From contig CAZGAH010000089.1 in assembly GCA_964523295.1 (NCBI GenBank), forward strand, positions 1 through 17,818: a stretch of 17,818 bases of DNA. The letters are read 5' to 3'. The notes below the pieces were generated by a model. The model worked only from the letters and a program-made list of their open reading frames with translations, made no database searches and was not told the origin of the DNA. Below, piece by piece: positions 7,650 to 14,351 of the stretch. The DNA is from CAZGAH01 sp964523295 (GTDB taxonomy: Bacteria; Desulfobacterota; Desulfovibrionia; Desulfovibrionales; Desulfovibrionaceae). Numbering within the stretch: position 1 is the first letter of the stretch; every line of letters starts with the position of its first letter. Both the position numbers and the translations under genes were made by a program.

Positions 7650-8344
7650 GCCGTCCCGACCCTATGAACCACCTTGCCCGGGCCGTACTGGCCCTGCTGC
7701 TGACCTGTTTCCTGGCCCGCCCCGGTCTGGCCATGGACCTGCCGCAAGCGCCCGGCGCAGCCGGAAAGAGCCCGCCGACGTCAAAGCCCGCCGCCCCCGC
7801 GCGGCCTGCCGCCGCGCCGAAGCGTGAAGCGGAGGAAACGCAGGGCCGGGCCGAACGTCGCTCTGCCCTGCCGCCGCTGCCGGTTCCGACCGACAGAAGC
7901 CCCCAGGCCGAATACGCCGCGGTCAAGGCCCTGCTCGAGCAATTCCTGGCCCCCGGGGCAGATACGGTCGCGCTCACGCGCCGCCTGCGTCCCGCCAGCG
8001 CGGATTATGCGGTCTTCTTCGGGCAACAGGCCGCCCTCCGGGCCAGAGACTGGTACGAACCCTTCTGGGAGCTTGGCCAGATGCTCATCCGCCCGCGCAG
8101 CAAGCAGACCCGGGTGCTCGTCTACCAGGCCCTGACGGACGAGCTGCGGGCCGATGGATCGGCCTCGCGGGTTTTTCCTCCGCTCTGGAGGGACGTGGCC
8201 AAACGCCTGCGCGCGGGCCGGCTGGTCTACGCCTTCAAGTTCGTTCCGCCGGACAGCTCCAAGGGCGTGGGCTATGACGGGCTGACCTGCATCGACAGAC
8301 GCTTCGTCTTTTTTCCCAAGCCGTGGAAAGCCCTGGGGAAATGA
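7646..8344 (+). CDS. unrecognised secreted protein with a Pro/Ala-rich linker
   Basis: This 232-residue protein belongs to no family I recognise. Its N-terminus has a signal peptide (basic start, hydrophobic residues about 12-22, cleavage near LAMD). A Pro/Ala/Lys-rich, probably disordered linker follows to about residue 80. A compact domain to the end is rich in aromatic and basic residues (FFGQQAALRARDWYEPFWELG near the middle, in outline, and a C-terminal RRFVFFPKPWKAL). It should therefore act in the periplasm or on a membrane face. The start shares ATGA with the first radical SAM gene, with GAGGAGAG at 7632-7639, and the stop shares ATGA with the second. That coupling implies a stoichiometric role in the same pathway, perhaps product handling outside the membrane. 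The role is inference only. Confidence 0.75.
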   Translation: MSRPDPMNHLARAVLALLLTCFLARPGLAMDLPQAPGAAGKSPPTSKPAAPARPAAAPKREAEETQGRAERRSALPPLPVPTDRSPQAEYAAVKALLEQFLAPGADTVALTRRLRPASADYAVFFGQQAALRARDWYEPFWELGQMLIRPRSKQTRVLVYQALTDELRADGSASRVFPPLWRDVAKRLRAGRLVYAFKFVPPDSSKGVGYDGLTCIDRRFVFFPKPWKALGK

Positions 8345-9699
8345 CCCGCGTACTGCTTGTTTCCGCCAACACGGCGAGCCAGCCCTACGCGGTCTATCCC
8401 CTGGGCATGGCCATTGTGGCCGCCGGGCTGACGGCCGCGGGTCATTGCGTCCGGCAGTTCGACCTCCTGGCAGCGCGCGGCGACGAGAACGCCCTGCGCA
8501 GCGCGATCGAGACCTTTTTGCCTGAGTACGTCGGCATCTCACTGCGCAACATCGATGACACGGACTCACGCAATCAGGACGCCGGCTGGTTCGTGGACCA
8601 GGCGCGGCGTTGCGTGGCCCAGGTCCGGGAGAGCGGGGAGGCCCGCGTGGTGCTCGGCGGTCCGGCCTTTTCGATTCTGCCTGAACCGCTGCTCGCGTAC
8701 ACGGGGGCGGATTTTGGCATCGTCGGCCCCGGAGAGTACGCCTTTGCCGAGCTTATCGCCGCGCAGGCCGAGGGCCGGACGGTTCCCCGCATCCTTCGGG
8801 GGGATCGCCGGGGACCGGCCTTTTCTCCGCTGTGGGAGCCCGATCTGACGGCCTTCTACCTGGAGGCGAGCCAGCTGCTCAATCTGCAGACCAAGCAGGG
8901 CTGCCCGCACCGTTGCGCGTACTGCACCTACCCGGCGCTGGAGGGCCGCCGGTTTCATCTGCGCGACCCGGCGTGCGTGGTGGAGGATGTCCGCCGGGCG
9001 TGGCTCGATTTCGGCTGCCGGCACGTGTTTTTCACCGACGCCGTGTTCAACGACGCGCAAGGCCATTATCTGCTGCTGGCGGAGGCCCTGGCCCGGGCCG
9101 GGCTGCCCGTCCGCTTCAGCGCCTTTTTCCGTCCCACGGGCCTGGGACAGACGGAACTGGAGCTGCTCAAGCGAGCCGGCCTGCAAGCCATGGAGCTGGG
9201 CACGGACGCCGCCAGCGACGCGACGCTCGACGGGCTGGACAAGGGGTTTTGCTTTGCCGAGGCCCTGGCCTGCAGCCAGGCCTGCCGTGCGGCGGGTATC
9301 GCCGCGGCGCACTTCGTCATATTCGGCGGCCCGGGCGAAACGCCGGCAACCGTGGAAGAGGGGCTGGGGAACCTGGAGCGGCTGGGCGAGGTGCCCGTGT
9401 TCATGTTTTCCGGAATCCGCGTGTTGCCGGGAACGCAGCTGCACGCGCGCGCCCTGGCCGAGGGCGTGGTTGCCGCGGACGACGATCTGTTGCGGCCGAG
9501 GTATTATTTTTCTCCGGAAATCGAGCCTGAGCGCCTGCATGGACGGCTCGAAGAATCCTTCCGGGGACAGCGGATGCGGTTCTATCCCCCTGCCGAGGCC
9601 CAGCTCCGGCTGGAGATCATGCGCCGCTTCGGTTTCCGCGGCCTGCTCTGGGACCGGCTGCTGGAGACGGCAGGTCGGGGCAGGCGACGGAAGGGCTAA
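8341..9699 (+). CDS. B12-binding-type radical SAM protein (second), lipid-biosynthesis type
   Basis: The 452-residue protein starts with a cobalamin-binding-like Rossmann domain: RVLLVSANTASQPYAVYPLG, then VGISLRNIDDTDSRNQ, VVLGGPAFSILPEPLL and GIVGPGEYAFAELI. The radical SAM core follows, with TKQGCPHRCAYCTYP and cluster ligands Cys188, Cys192 and Cys195. The NIDDTDSRNQ segment and overall plan recall what NCBI calls lipid-biosynthesis B12-binding/radical SAM proteins, some of which sit in anammox ladderane clusters; I could not confirm this by search. A D-x-H-x-x-G ligand motif is absent. The ATG at 8341 overlaps the previous stop (ATGA) and has GGGGA upstream. It ends the plus-strand run 23 bases before the convergent glycosyltransferase gene. 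The substrate is probably an acyl chain made by the upstream synthase. Confidence 0.87.
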   Translation: MTRVLLVSANTASQPYAVYPLGMAIVAAGLTAAGHCVRQFDLLAARGDENALRSAIETFLPEYVGISLRNIDDTDSRNQDAGWFVDQARRCVAQVRESGEARVVLGGPAFSILPEPLLAYTGADFGIVGPGEYAFAELIAAQAEGRTVPRILRGDRRGPAFSPLWEPDLTAFYLEASQLLNLQTKQGCPHRCAYCTYPALEGRRFHLRDPACVVEDVRRAWLDFGCRHVFFTDAVFNDAQGHYLLLAEALARAGLPVRFSAFFRPTGLGQTELELLKRAGLQAMELGTDAASDATLDGLDKGFCFAEALACSQACRAAGIAAAHFVIFGGPGETPATVEEGLGNLERLGEVPVFMFSGIRVLPGTQLHARALAEGVVAADDDLLRPRYYFSPEIEPERLHGRLEESFRGQRMRFYPPAEAQLRLEIMRRFGFRGLLWDRLLETAGRGRRRKG

Positions 9700-9722
9700 C
9701 CACCCGGTCCGGCGGCAGGCGG

Positions 9723-11630
9723 TTATTCCAGGGCAATGTCGGCCCAGAAGGCAGCCACGAAACCATCGCTGCCGATCCCCTCGGTACGGAGTTGCAGCTG
9801 CCCGGGACCCAAACCTTGGAGGGCGAGAACCGTGCGGTTTACAACCCGGGCACTCGGGTTGCGTAGCGGATCGATTTCATAGGTCAGAAGTCGGGTGATC
9901 TCGCCGCCGGCGGACACATGATCCACCGTAAAGCGGGCCGGGCCGAGGCCGACGGGGGCTGCGAAATCGGCGATGCCGAAACTGAGCTGCACGTGTGCCC
10001 GGGGTTCAGGGACCGGAACCACGGCCAGGCACGGCGGCGCGGTATACAGGCAGAAGCGACCGCCATGCACAAAAACAGAAAATGGTTTCGATGTGTTGGA
10101 CAAGTTCACGTCGACGCCGAACAACCGCAGCAAGGCCTGTCGGTACCTGTCTCGGCGCAGCCTGGTATTACTGAAGAGTGGTTCGGGGTTGAGATCGAAC
10201 AACTCGTTGAGCAGCGGATTGGGATAGTCAGCGACGACGGCGACAATGCGTTCCCTGCCGGTGTTCTCGATGGCGCGCAGGAAACGCTCGTCCGTCAGAG
10301 GCAGATTTTGCGGATTCATGATGGTCTTGCGTTCGGCGTAATAGGCCCAGTACGAATCCCAGTCCATATCCAGCAGCATCAGCACGTCGCCAGGATCGGT
10401 CACGGCCTTCAACAACTGAGAATGTAGCCGGATATCTTGCCGTTTTTTCTGATCAGGCAGGTACGTCTGCGTATAACCGTAGTAGGACAGACCGAGCACG
10501 AGCGGCAGCAGCAGCGTCGCGGTCGGCAGCGCCAGCCTCGGGCGTTCGAGCAGGGCCAGCAGCGAAAGGGCCGGCAGGGCGATCAGGAACACGCCGCTGG
10601 CGAAATAGTAATAATCATGGATGTTGTAAAGGTTGGTGAACACGAGAGGACCGGCGAAGAAGCCCAGCAGAGCCAACCCGGCGTAGCCCGCGTAGCCGCG
10701 GTTCAGGGCCAGGGCCGGAAGCAGCAGCAGAATCCAGGGCGAGCCCAGGACGTATTGGCTGGCGCATACCCAGAGCCACTGCCAGAAATCCGACGAAAAC
10801 CGCATGGACAAGGTGCCGAAATTCCATTTGGCGAGCGCCTGGCTGAGCAGAAAATCAGCCAGGGGATTCCGCGCTTTGACCGCGTCGGCCCAGGCTGTCC
10901 AGATCGCCGCCGCAACGACCGGGACGAGAAAGGCCAGTATCTGCGGGGCGTAACGCTTGAGCAGCGAAACCGGGCCGACGGCCCGTAGCCCCTCGGAGCG
11001 CAGCTGTCGGATCAGATGAAGGGCCACGGCGATTCCCGCCGGCGCCATGACCACGGCAAAGGTGGTGACCTTGACCAGGGCGCCCAGCACGCCCCAGAGC
11101 AGCGTCAGCGTAACGCGCCGCGTCCGTCCCGGACCGGAGCCGAGCCGGGTCAGGCCGGACAGCCAGGCCAGACTGAAGCACCAGGCCGTAGACTCGATCA
11201 TCAGGCAGCGCGACCAATATATATAGAGCGGGCTGAGCAGTACCAGCGACACCGGGACCAGGCTCGCAGTCCGGCCGACGCCAAGGTTTTGGAAGAGACG
11301 GTAGAGCGCGAGCAGGCCCAGGGCGAAGAAGATCATGGAGCAGACCCGGCCGACGGGTTCCAGGGGCAGACCGGTGAGCCGGACCACCCCGGCCACGCAC
11401 CATTGGTAGAGGGGGAATTCCATGGGGANNNNNNNNNNCGCGTACTCCAGCGAAAAGCCATCCTGCACCTGATAATACGCCGTTATGGCCGTCTGGGCTT
11501 TGCGAAACGGGTGATGGTCGGTGATGTTGTGATCGAGCCCGATGCACATGGAATACAGATTCAGCCCCAGGCAGAGCGCAAATACGGCGACAAGCGCCAC
11601 GTCGGTCAGGGCTTTTGAGGACAGGCGCAT
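9723..11630 (-). CDS. GT39/ArnT-like polyprenyl-phosphate-sugar glycosyltransferase (interrupted by a 10-N gap)
   Basis: The product, about 635 residues plus gap, is a multi-pass GT-C enzyme. A first helix at residues 11-30 is followed by the periplasmic acidic motif TDHHPFRKAQTA with Asp38, the likely catalytic base region. About ten further helices come next, including the NIHDYYYF segment common in this subfamily. A soluble C-terminal domain starts at about residue 415. Such enzymes transfer a sugar from undecaprenyl phosphate to lipid A, protein or glycan in the periplasm. A longer in-frame opening exists to 11765, but ATG 11630 is chosen because it lies 4 bases after the PAP2 stop and gives a normal N-terminus. 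No strong ribosome binding site is visible, consistent with coupling. The gap falls within the first periplasmic loop. The acceptor and the sugar are unknown. Confidence 0.8.
   Translation of the reverse strand: MRLSSKALTDVALVAVFALCLGLNLYSMCIGLDHNITDHHPFRKAQTAITAYYQVQDGFSLEYAXXXXPMEFPLYQWCVAGVVRLTGLPLEPVGRVCSMIFFALGLLALYRLFQNLGVGRTASLVPVSLVLLSPLYIYWSRCLMIESTAWCFSLAWLSGLTRLGSGPGRTRRVTLTLLWGVLGALVKVTTFAVVMAPAGIAVALHLIRQLRSEGLRAVGPVSLLKRYAPQILAFLVPVVAAAIWTAWADAVKARNPLADFLLSQALAKWNFGTLSMRFSSDFWQWLWVCASQYVLGSPWILLLLPALALNRGYAGYAGLALLGFFAGPLVFTNLYNIHDYYYFASGVFLIALPALSLLALLERPRLALPTATLLLPLVLGLSYYGYTQTYLPDQKKRQDIRLHSQLLKAVTDPGDVLMLLDMDWDSYWAYYAERKTIMNPQNLPLTDERFLRAIENTGRERIVAVVADYPNPLLNELFDLNPEPLFSNTRLRRDRYRQALLRLFGVDVNLSNTSKPFSVFVHGGRFCLYTAPPCLAVVPVPEPRAHVQLSFGIADFAAPVGLGPARFTVDHVSAGGEITRLLTYEIDPLRNPSARVVNRTVLALQGLGPGQLQLRTEGIGSDGFVAAFWADIALE
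11429..11438. other. 10-N assembly gap inside the glycosyltransferase gene
   Basis: Ten Ns lie between GAGTACGCG and NTCCCCATG on the coding strand, and the frame is preserved on both sides. From memory, relatives of this subfamily have about nine more residues here before IPMEFPLYQ. The real gap may therefore be nearer 28 bases than 10. Confidence 0.95.
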
Positions 11631-11634
11631 GGGC

Positions 11635-12306
11635 TCAGGCCGTGTTCCCGGCGGAGTGGCCGGCGTGCTGGCATGGTGCGGCCGTGGCTGCTGGTCCGGG
11701 AGTGTCCGGCCGCGCGAAGATGGCGCCCGGCCGACCGAACAGGAGCTGCCACAGCCCGGCGACAAGACAGACCGTCGCCGCGCCGGTCAGCCAGCCGCCG
11801 AGGACGTCGCTGGGATAGTGTTTGCCCAGGTACACGCGCGAATAGCCGACGGCCAGGGGAAGCAGTAACATCCACGCCCGGCCGCGCGGCCAGAGCAGGG
11901 CCGCGGCCAGGGCCGCGGCCATGGTGGTCGCGGCGTGGGCGGAGACGAAGGAGGAACCGCCCCGTGGTCCCGGAGCGAAGTCGGCCGGCCGGCGTTGCCA
12001 GCAGGCGTCTTCATGAAAGCACGCTCCGGCCAGGGCGTTCAACGGCCGGGGACGCTGCGTGGCCTCCTTGACAAGCGTGCTGCCGGCGTCGGCCAGGCCG
12101 ATGCAGGCCACGCAAAAGATCAGAGCCCGCGCGCTCGCTGTCCAGCCGAAACGGCGAATGGCCAGCACTATCGCTCCGGCGACCAGCGACCACATGCACC
12201 AGGCCGCGGACAGCCACAGGGCGAGGCTGTCCATGACCCAGCAGCGCAGGTCCTGATTGAGCAGGGTGAACAGGCGCAGGTCCCAGGCCTGGGTTTGAAA
12301 GAACAT
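11635..12306 (-). CDS. PAP2-family membrane phosphatase
   Basis: The 223-residue protein has the three phosphatase motifs of the PAP2 superfamily: K-x6-RP at Lys80-Pro88 (KEATQRPRP), the FVSAH variant of PSGH with His124, and SR-x5-H-x3-D at Ser156-Arg157-His163-Asp167. The motifs lie between several membrane helices, which places the active site at the periplasmic face. Such enzymes dephosphorylate undecaprenyl pyrophosphate, lipid A or phosphatidate. The gene starts 7 bases after the flavoprotein stop and ends 4 bases before the glycosyltransferase start, so the three are probably translated together. A role in recycling or modifying the lipid carrier used by the glycosyltransferase fits, but this is inference. 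A Pro/Ala-rich, poorly conserved tail follows residue 190. The upstream ribosome binding site is weak. Confidence 0.88.
   Translation of the reverse strand: MFFQTQAWDLRLFTLLNQDLRCWVMDSLALWLSAAWCMWSLVAGAIVLAIRRFGWTASARALIFCVACIGLADAGSTLVKEATQRPRPLNALAGACFHEDACWQRRPADFAPGPRGGSSFVSAHAATTMAAALAAALLWPRGRAWMLLLPLAVGYSRVYLGKHYPSDVLGGWLTGAATVCLVAGLWQLLFGRPGAIFARPDTPGPAATAAPCQHAGHSAGNTA
11898..11921. repeat. two tandem copies of a 12-bp GC repeat inside the PAP2 gene
   Basis: GGGCCGCGGCCA occurs twice head to tail at 11898-11909 and 11910-11921. It encodes an Ala-rich membrane segment (AAALAAAL). It is probably a by-product of GC-rich Ala codons, though it could be a slippage site. Confidence 0.7.
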
Positions 12307-12313
12307 CCCGCGC

Positions 12314-12886
12314 TCAGGCCAGTTTCTTCAGCAGCCAGGCCATATTCTGCCCCAGGGTCTGCATGGTCCGCAGGCCCTCGGCGTCGTTCTGCACCTCGCC
12401 CTTGTCCAGGCCGAAGCCCATGTTCCAGTAGCTCGACCCGGGCACGATCATCTGACTGATGAAAAAGAAATAATTGATGGAGCTGAACACGTGCGAGGCG
12501 CCGCCCCGCCGCAAAGCGACCACCGCGGCCCCGACCTTGCGCCGGAACATGTCGCCGTTGGCCCTGCCGACAAAGCCGCAGCGCTCGATCAGCGCTTTCA
12601 TGTTCGTCGAGACGTCGGAAAAATACGTCGGCGAGCCGAGCAGGATGCCGTCCGCATCGCGCATCTTTTCGATGTACTCGTTCATGGGGTCGTCGGTGAC
12701 GGCGCAACGCTGGTCCTTGTTCTTCGTGCAGGAATAGCAGGCGAGGCATCCGGAAAGCTTCGTTCCGGACAGCTCGATCAGCTCGGTTTCGATGCCCTCT
12801 GCCTGAAGCTCCGTGAACACGGCCTGGATCAGTTGCGCGGTGTTTCCGCCCTTGCGGGCGCTGCCGTTGAAGGCCACGACTTTCAT
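12314..12886 (-). CDS. iron-sulfur flavoprotein / NADPH-dependent FMN reductase family
   Basis: This 190-residue flavodoxin-fold protein opens with KVVAFNGSARKGGNT, the FMN phosphate loop. A compact Cys cluster follows, C-x2-C-x2-C-x7-C at Cys47, Cys50, Cys53 and Cys61, as in the Isf iron-sulfur flavoproteins of anaerobes, and then GSPTYFSDVSTNMKALIERCG, the isoalloxazine-binding loop. It should carry FMN and a [4Fe-4S] cluster and move electrons between low-potential donors and a target such as oxygen or a quinone. ATG 12886 is chosen over ATG 12892 because GCGAGG abuts the latter but is 6 bases from the former. It leads a tight run with the PAP2 and glycosyltransferase genes, with 118 bases between it and the peroxiredoxin. 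The partner protein is unknown. Confidence 0.86.
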   Translation of the reverse strand: MKVVAFNGSARKGGNTAQLIQAVFTELQAEGIETELIELSGTKLSGCLACYSCTKNKDQRCAVTDDPMNEYIEKMRDADGILLGSPTYFSDVSTNMKALIERCGFVGRANGDMFRRKVGAAVVALRRGGASHVFSSINYFFFISQMIVPGSSYWNMGFGLDKGEVQNDAEGLRTMQTLGQNMAWLLKKLA

Positions 12887-12911
12887 GAGCATCCTCGCTC
12901 TGTGGTTGGAG

Positions 12912-12932
12912 TGGCGGCCATGCCTGCCGCCA
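12912..12932 (-). terminator. possible hairpin after the peroxiredoxin gene
   Basis: TGGCGGC at 12912-12918 and GCCGCCA at 12926-12932 form a perfect 7-bp inverted repeat around a 7-base loop, in the 118-base gap between the peroxiredoxin stop and the flavoprotein start. No T-run follows on the minus strand, so it may be a pause or attenuator rather than a true intrinsic terminator. No clear promoter is visible in the rest of the gap. Confidence 0.3.
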
Positions 12933-13004
12933 GCGTCAGGTTTCGGGAAAGTACGTCCACCACGCCGCTGTCACGAGCGGGCGCGCGGCGAACGCTGCAC
13001 GGGA

Positions 13005-13610
13005 TCACTCCCCGGCAGGCCCGAGCTTTTCCAGTTGCTGGAGCAACAGCCCGAGGTCCGGCCGGGAATTGATGTCGTGGACGTCCACGTAGCGGATGAT
13101 CCCGGCTTTGTCGATAAGCAGCAGGGCGCGCTCCGTCGTCCCGTCGCTGCGCAGCAGCCCCAGTCGCGCGGCGTAGCCCCCGTGCGGCCAGAAGTCCGAG
13201 GCCACCGGGAACCACAACCCGCCCATGTGTTTGACCCAGGCAGACAGGGTGGGAATGTTGTCCACGCTGACGCCCACGAGCGCGGCGTCGTGCTGGTCGA
13301 AAATGTCCTGAAGGATGTTGTATCCCGGCCACTGCCCCGAGCAGACCGGTGTCCAGGCCGCGGGGATGAACGACAGCACCAGGTGCTTTTTCCCCTTGTA
13401 CTGCGCGAGGGAGACCCGGCTGCCGTCGATGGCCGGCAAATCGAATTCCGGCGCCGCGTCGCCGACCTTGACCGCAAGCGTACTGTCCGTCGGCTTGAGC
13501 TGCGGCGTGGCGTAGATGAGTGAATCGGGATCAGCGGCGGCAGAACAGGGTCCGGCAGCAGCCACGAACAAGAGCACGGTCAGAAGGATCAGCATCGGAT
13601 GTCTGGTCAT
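13005..13610 (-). CDS. exported 1-Cys peroxiredoxin (AhpC/TSA family)
   Basis: The 201-residue product has a signal peptide (residues 1-27, hydrophobic 6-20, cleavage near SAAA-D) and a thioredoxin-like fold. The peroxidatic site is FIPAAWTPVC, matching P-x3-T-x2-C with Cys90. The only other cysteine (Cys22) is in the signal peptide, so the mature protein has a single Cys and needs an outside thiol partner. The start at 13610 is chosen because AGGA lies about 7 bases upstream; an in-frame opening farther upstream (to 13652) runs toward the N gap. The thioredoxin-fold gene immediately upstream could supply the reductant. It should reduce peroxides in the periplasm, a plausible oxygen defence for an anaerobe. 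The substrate is inferred from the family. Confidence 0.88.
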   Translation of the reverse strand: MTRHPMLILLTVLLFVAAAGPCSAAADPDSLIYATPQLKPTDSTLAVKVGDAAPEFDLPAIDGSRVSLAQYKGKKHLVLSFIPAAWTPVCSGQWPGYNILQDIFDQHDAALVGVSVDNIPTLSAWVKHMGGLWFPVASDFWPHGGYAARLGLLRSDGTTERALLLIDKAGIIRYVDVHDINSRPDLGLLLQQLEKLGPAGE

Positions 13611-13620
13611 GCGTTCCTCG

Positions 13621-14268
13621 CTACAGACGCTGGACAGCGTCGCGCCGCTCATTGTCCGNNNNNNNNNNGGCCGGGCGGGATTTCCCCGCTGCGGCTACGT
13701 CGTCCAGCAGCGCCTGGATCGACGCGAGACGCCCGCTCCGGGTCGCGGTGACGACGAATCCCCCTGAAGCGGCGTCGCGCCGGAGGACGTAATAGAACGG
13801 CGTGCCCACGTTACCGAGCAGGCGATGCAGGGCGTAGTCCGCATCGGGGAACAACGGGAACTCGACGCGGTATTTGGCCCGATACACATCGACCTCTGTC
13901 TGCGAATTCCCCGCAGCCACGCCAATGAGCCGGACGCGCGAATCCTTCAGGCCCTGCAGGGCCTGGTACAACTCGTTGATCAGCGGCGCCTCGGCCTGGC
14001 AAAAGGGGCAGTACATGCTGTAGACCTCGACGACGAGCACATCCGCTGCCAGCTGCCGCAGCGTGGCGGTCTCCACCCCGGTCGGCAGCCCCAGGTATTC
14101 GGCCTGGACCGGGGAAAGCGGGCCGCGCAGGGGGAAATCAGGCACTCCCTGTCCTGTAGCGAGCGGCGCGGCGCCGGGATTCTCCGAGGCCTCGCCGGCG
14201 GCCAGACAGATGCCGGCAAGGGAAAAGGACCACAGCAACACGAGCAAGGCTATCGATACGCTACGCAT
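13621..14268 (-). CDS. exported TlpA-like thioredoxin-fold protein (C-terminus uncertain because of a gap)
   Basis: The product, about 215 residues, has a signal peptide (hydrophobic residues 5-20, cleavage near CLAA). Its thioredoxin-fold domain has the active site SMYCPFCQ, with Cys87 and Cys90, and a cis-Pro loop GTPFYYVL further on. Proteins of this design are common in Desulfovibrio-like anaerobes. ATG 14268 is chosen because GGAGG at 14278-14282 is 9 bases upstream; ATG 14277 directly abuts that site. The 10-N gap at 13659-13668 falls near the end, so the last residues and the stop at 13621 depend on the true gap length. It sits 10 bases before the 1-Cys peroxiredoxin, suggesting it reduces that enzyme or other periplasmic thiols. 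About 83 bases separate it from polA. Confidence 0.82.
   Translation of the reverse strand: MRSVSIALLVLLWSFSLAGICLAAGEASENPGAAPLATGQGVPDFPLRGPLSPVQAEYLGLPTGVETATLRQLAADVLVVEVYSMYCPFCQAEAPLINELYQALQGLKDSRVRLIGVAAGNSQTEVDVYRAKYRVEFPLFPDADYALHRLLGNVGTPFYYVLRRDAASGGFVVTATRSGRLASIQALLDDVAAAGKSRPAXXXXDNERRDAVQRL
13659..13668. other. 10-N assembly gap near the end of the thioredoxin-fold gene
   Basis: Ten Ns lie between the conserved part of the thioredoxin-fold gene and the start region of the peroxiredoxin gene. The true length is unknown, so the stop of the upstream gene and the spacing between the two genes cannot be trusted. Confidence 0.95.
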
Positions 14269-14277
14269 GATCGCCAT

Positions 14278-14282
14278 CCTCC
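14278..14282 (-). promoter_or_regulatory. ribosome binding site that decides the thioredoxin-fold start
   Basis: GGAGG on the minus strand lies 9 bases before ATG 14268 and immediately next to ATG 14277. The spacing favours 14268 as the translated start. Confidence 0.65.
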
Positions 14283-14314
14283 GCAAAGGGTTCTCCGGGT
14301 CGGCCCGAAAGCCA

Positions 14315-14324
14315 GACAATTGTC
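14315..14324. promoter_or_regulatory. perfect 10-bp palindrome upstream of the redoxin pair
   Basis: GACAATTGTC is a perfect palindrome in the 83-base gap between polA and the thioredoxin-fold gene, where a regulator of the redoxin genes would bind. A single short palindrome can occur by chance. I found no convincing promoter hexamers around it. Confidence 0.25.
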
Positions 14325-14351
14325 GCTCAGGGTGTCAGCCCGCCTGCCGGA

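Noticed and set aside
9700..9722. A terminator between the convergent radical SAM and glycosyltransferase genes.
   Set aside because: Only 23 bases separate the stops, and no stem with a T-run is present on either strand.
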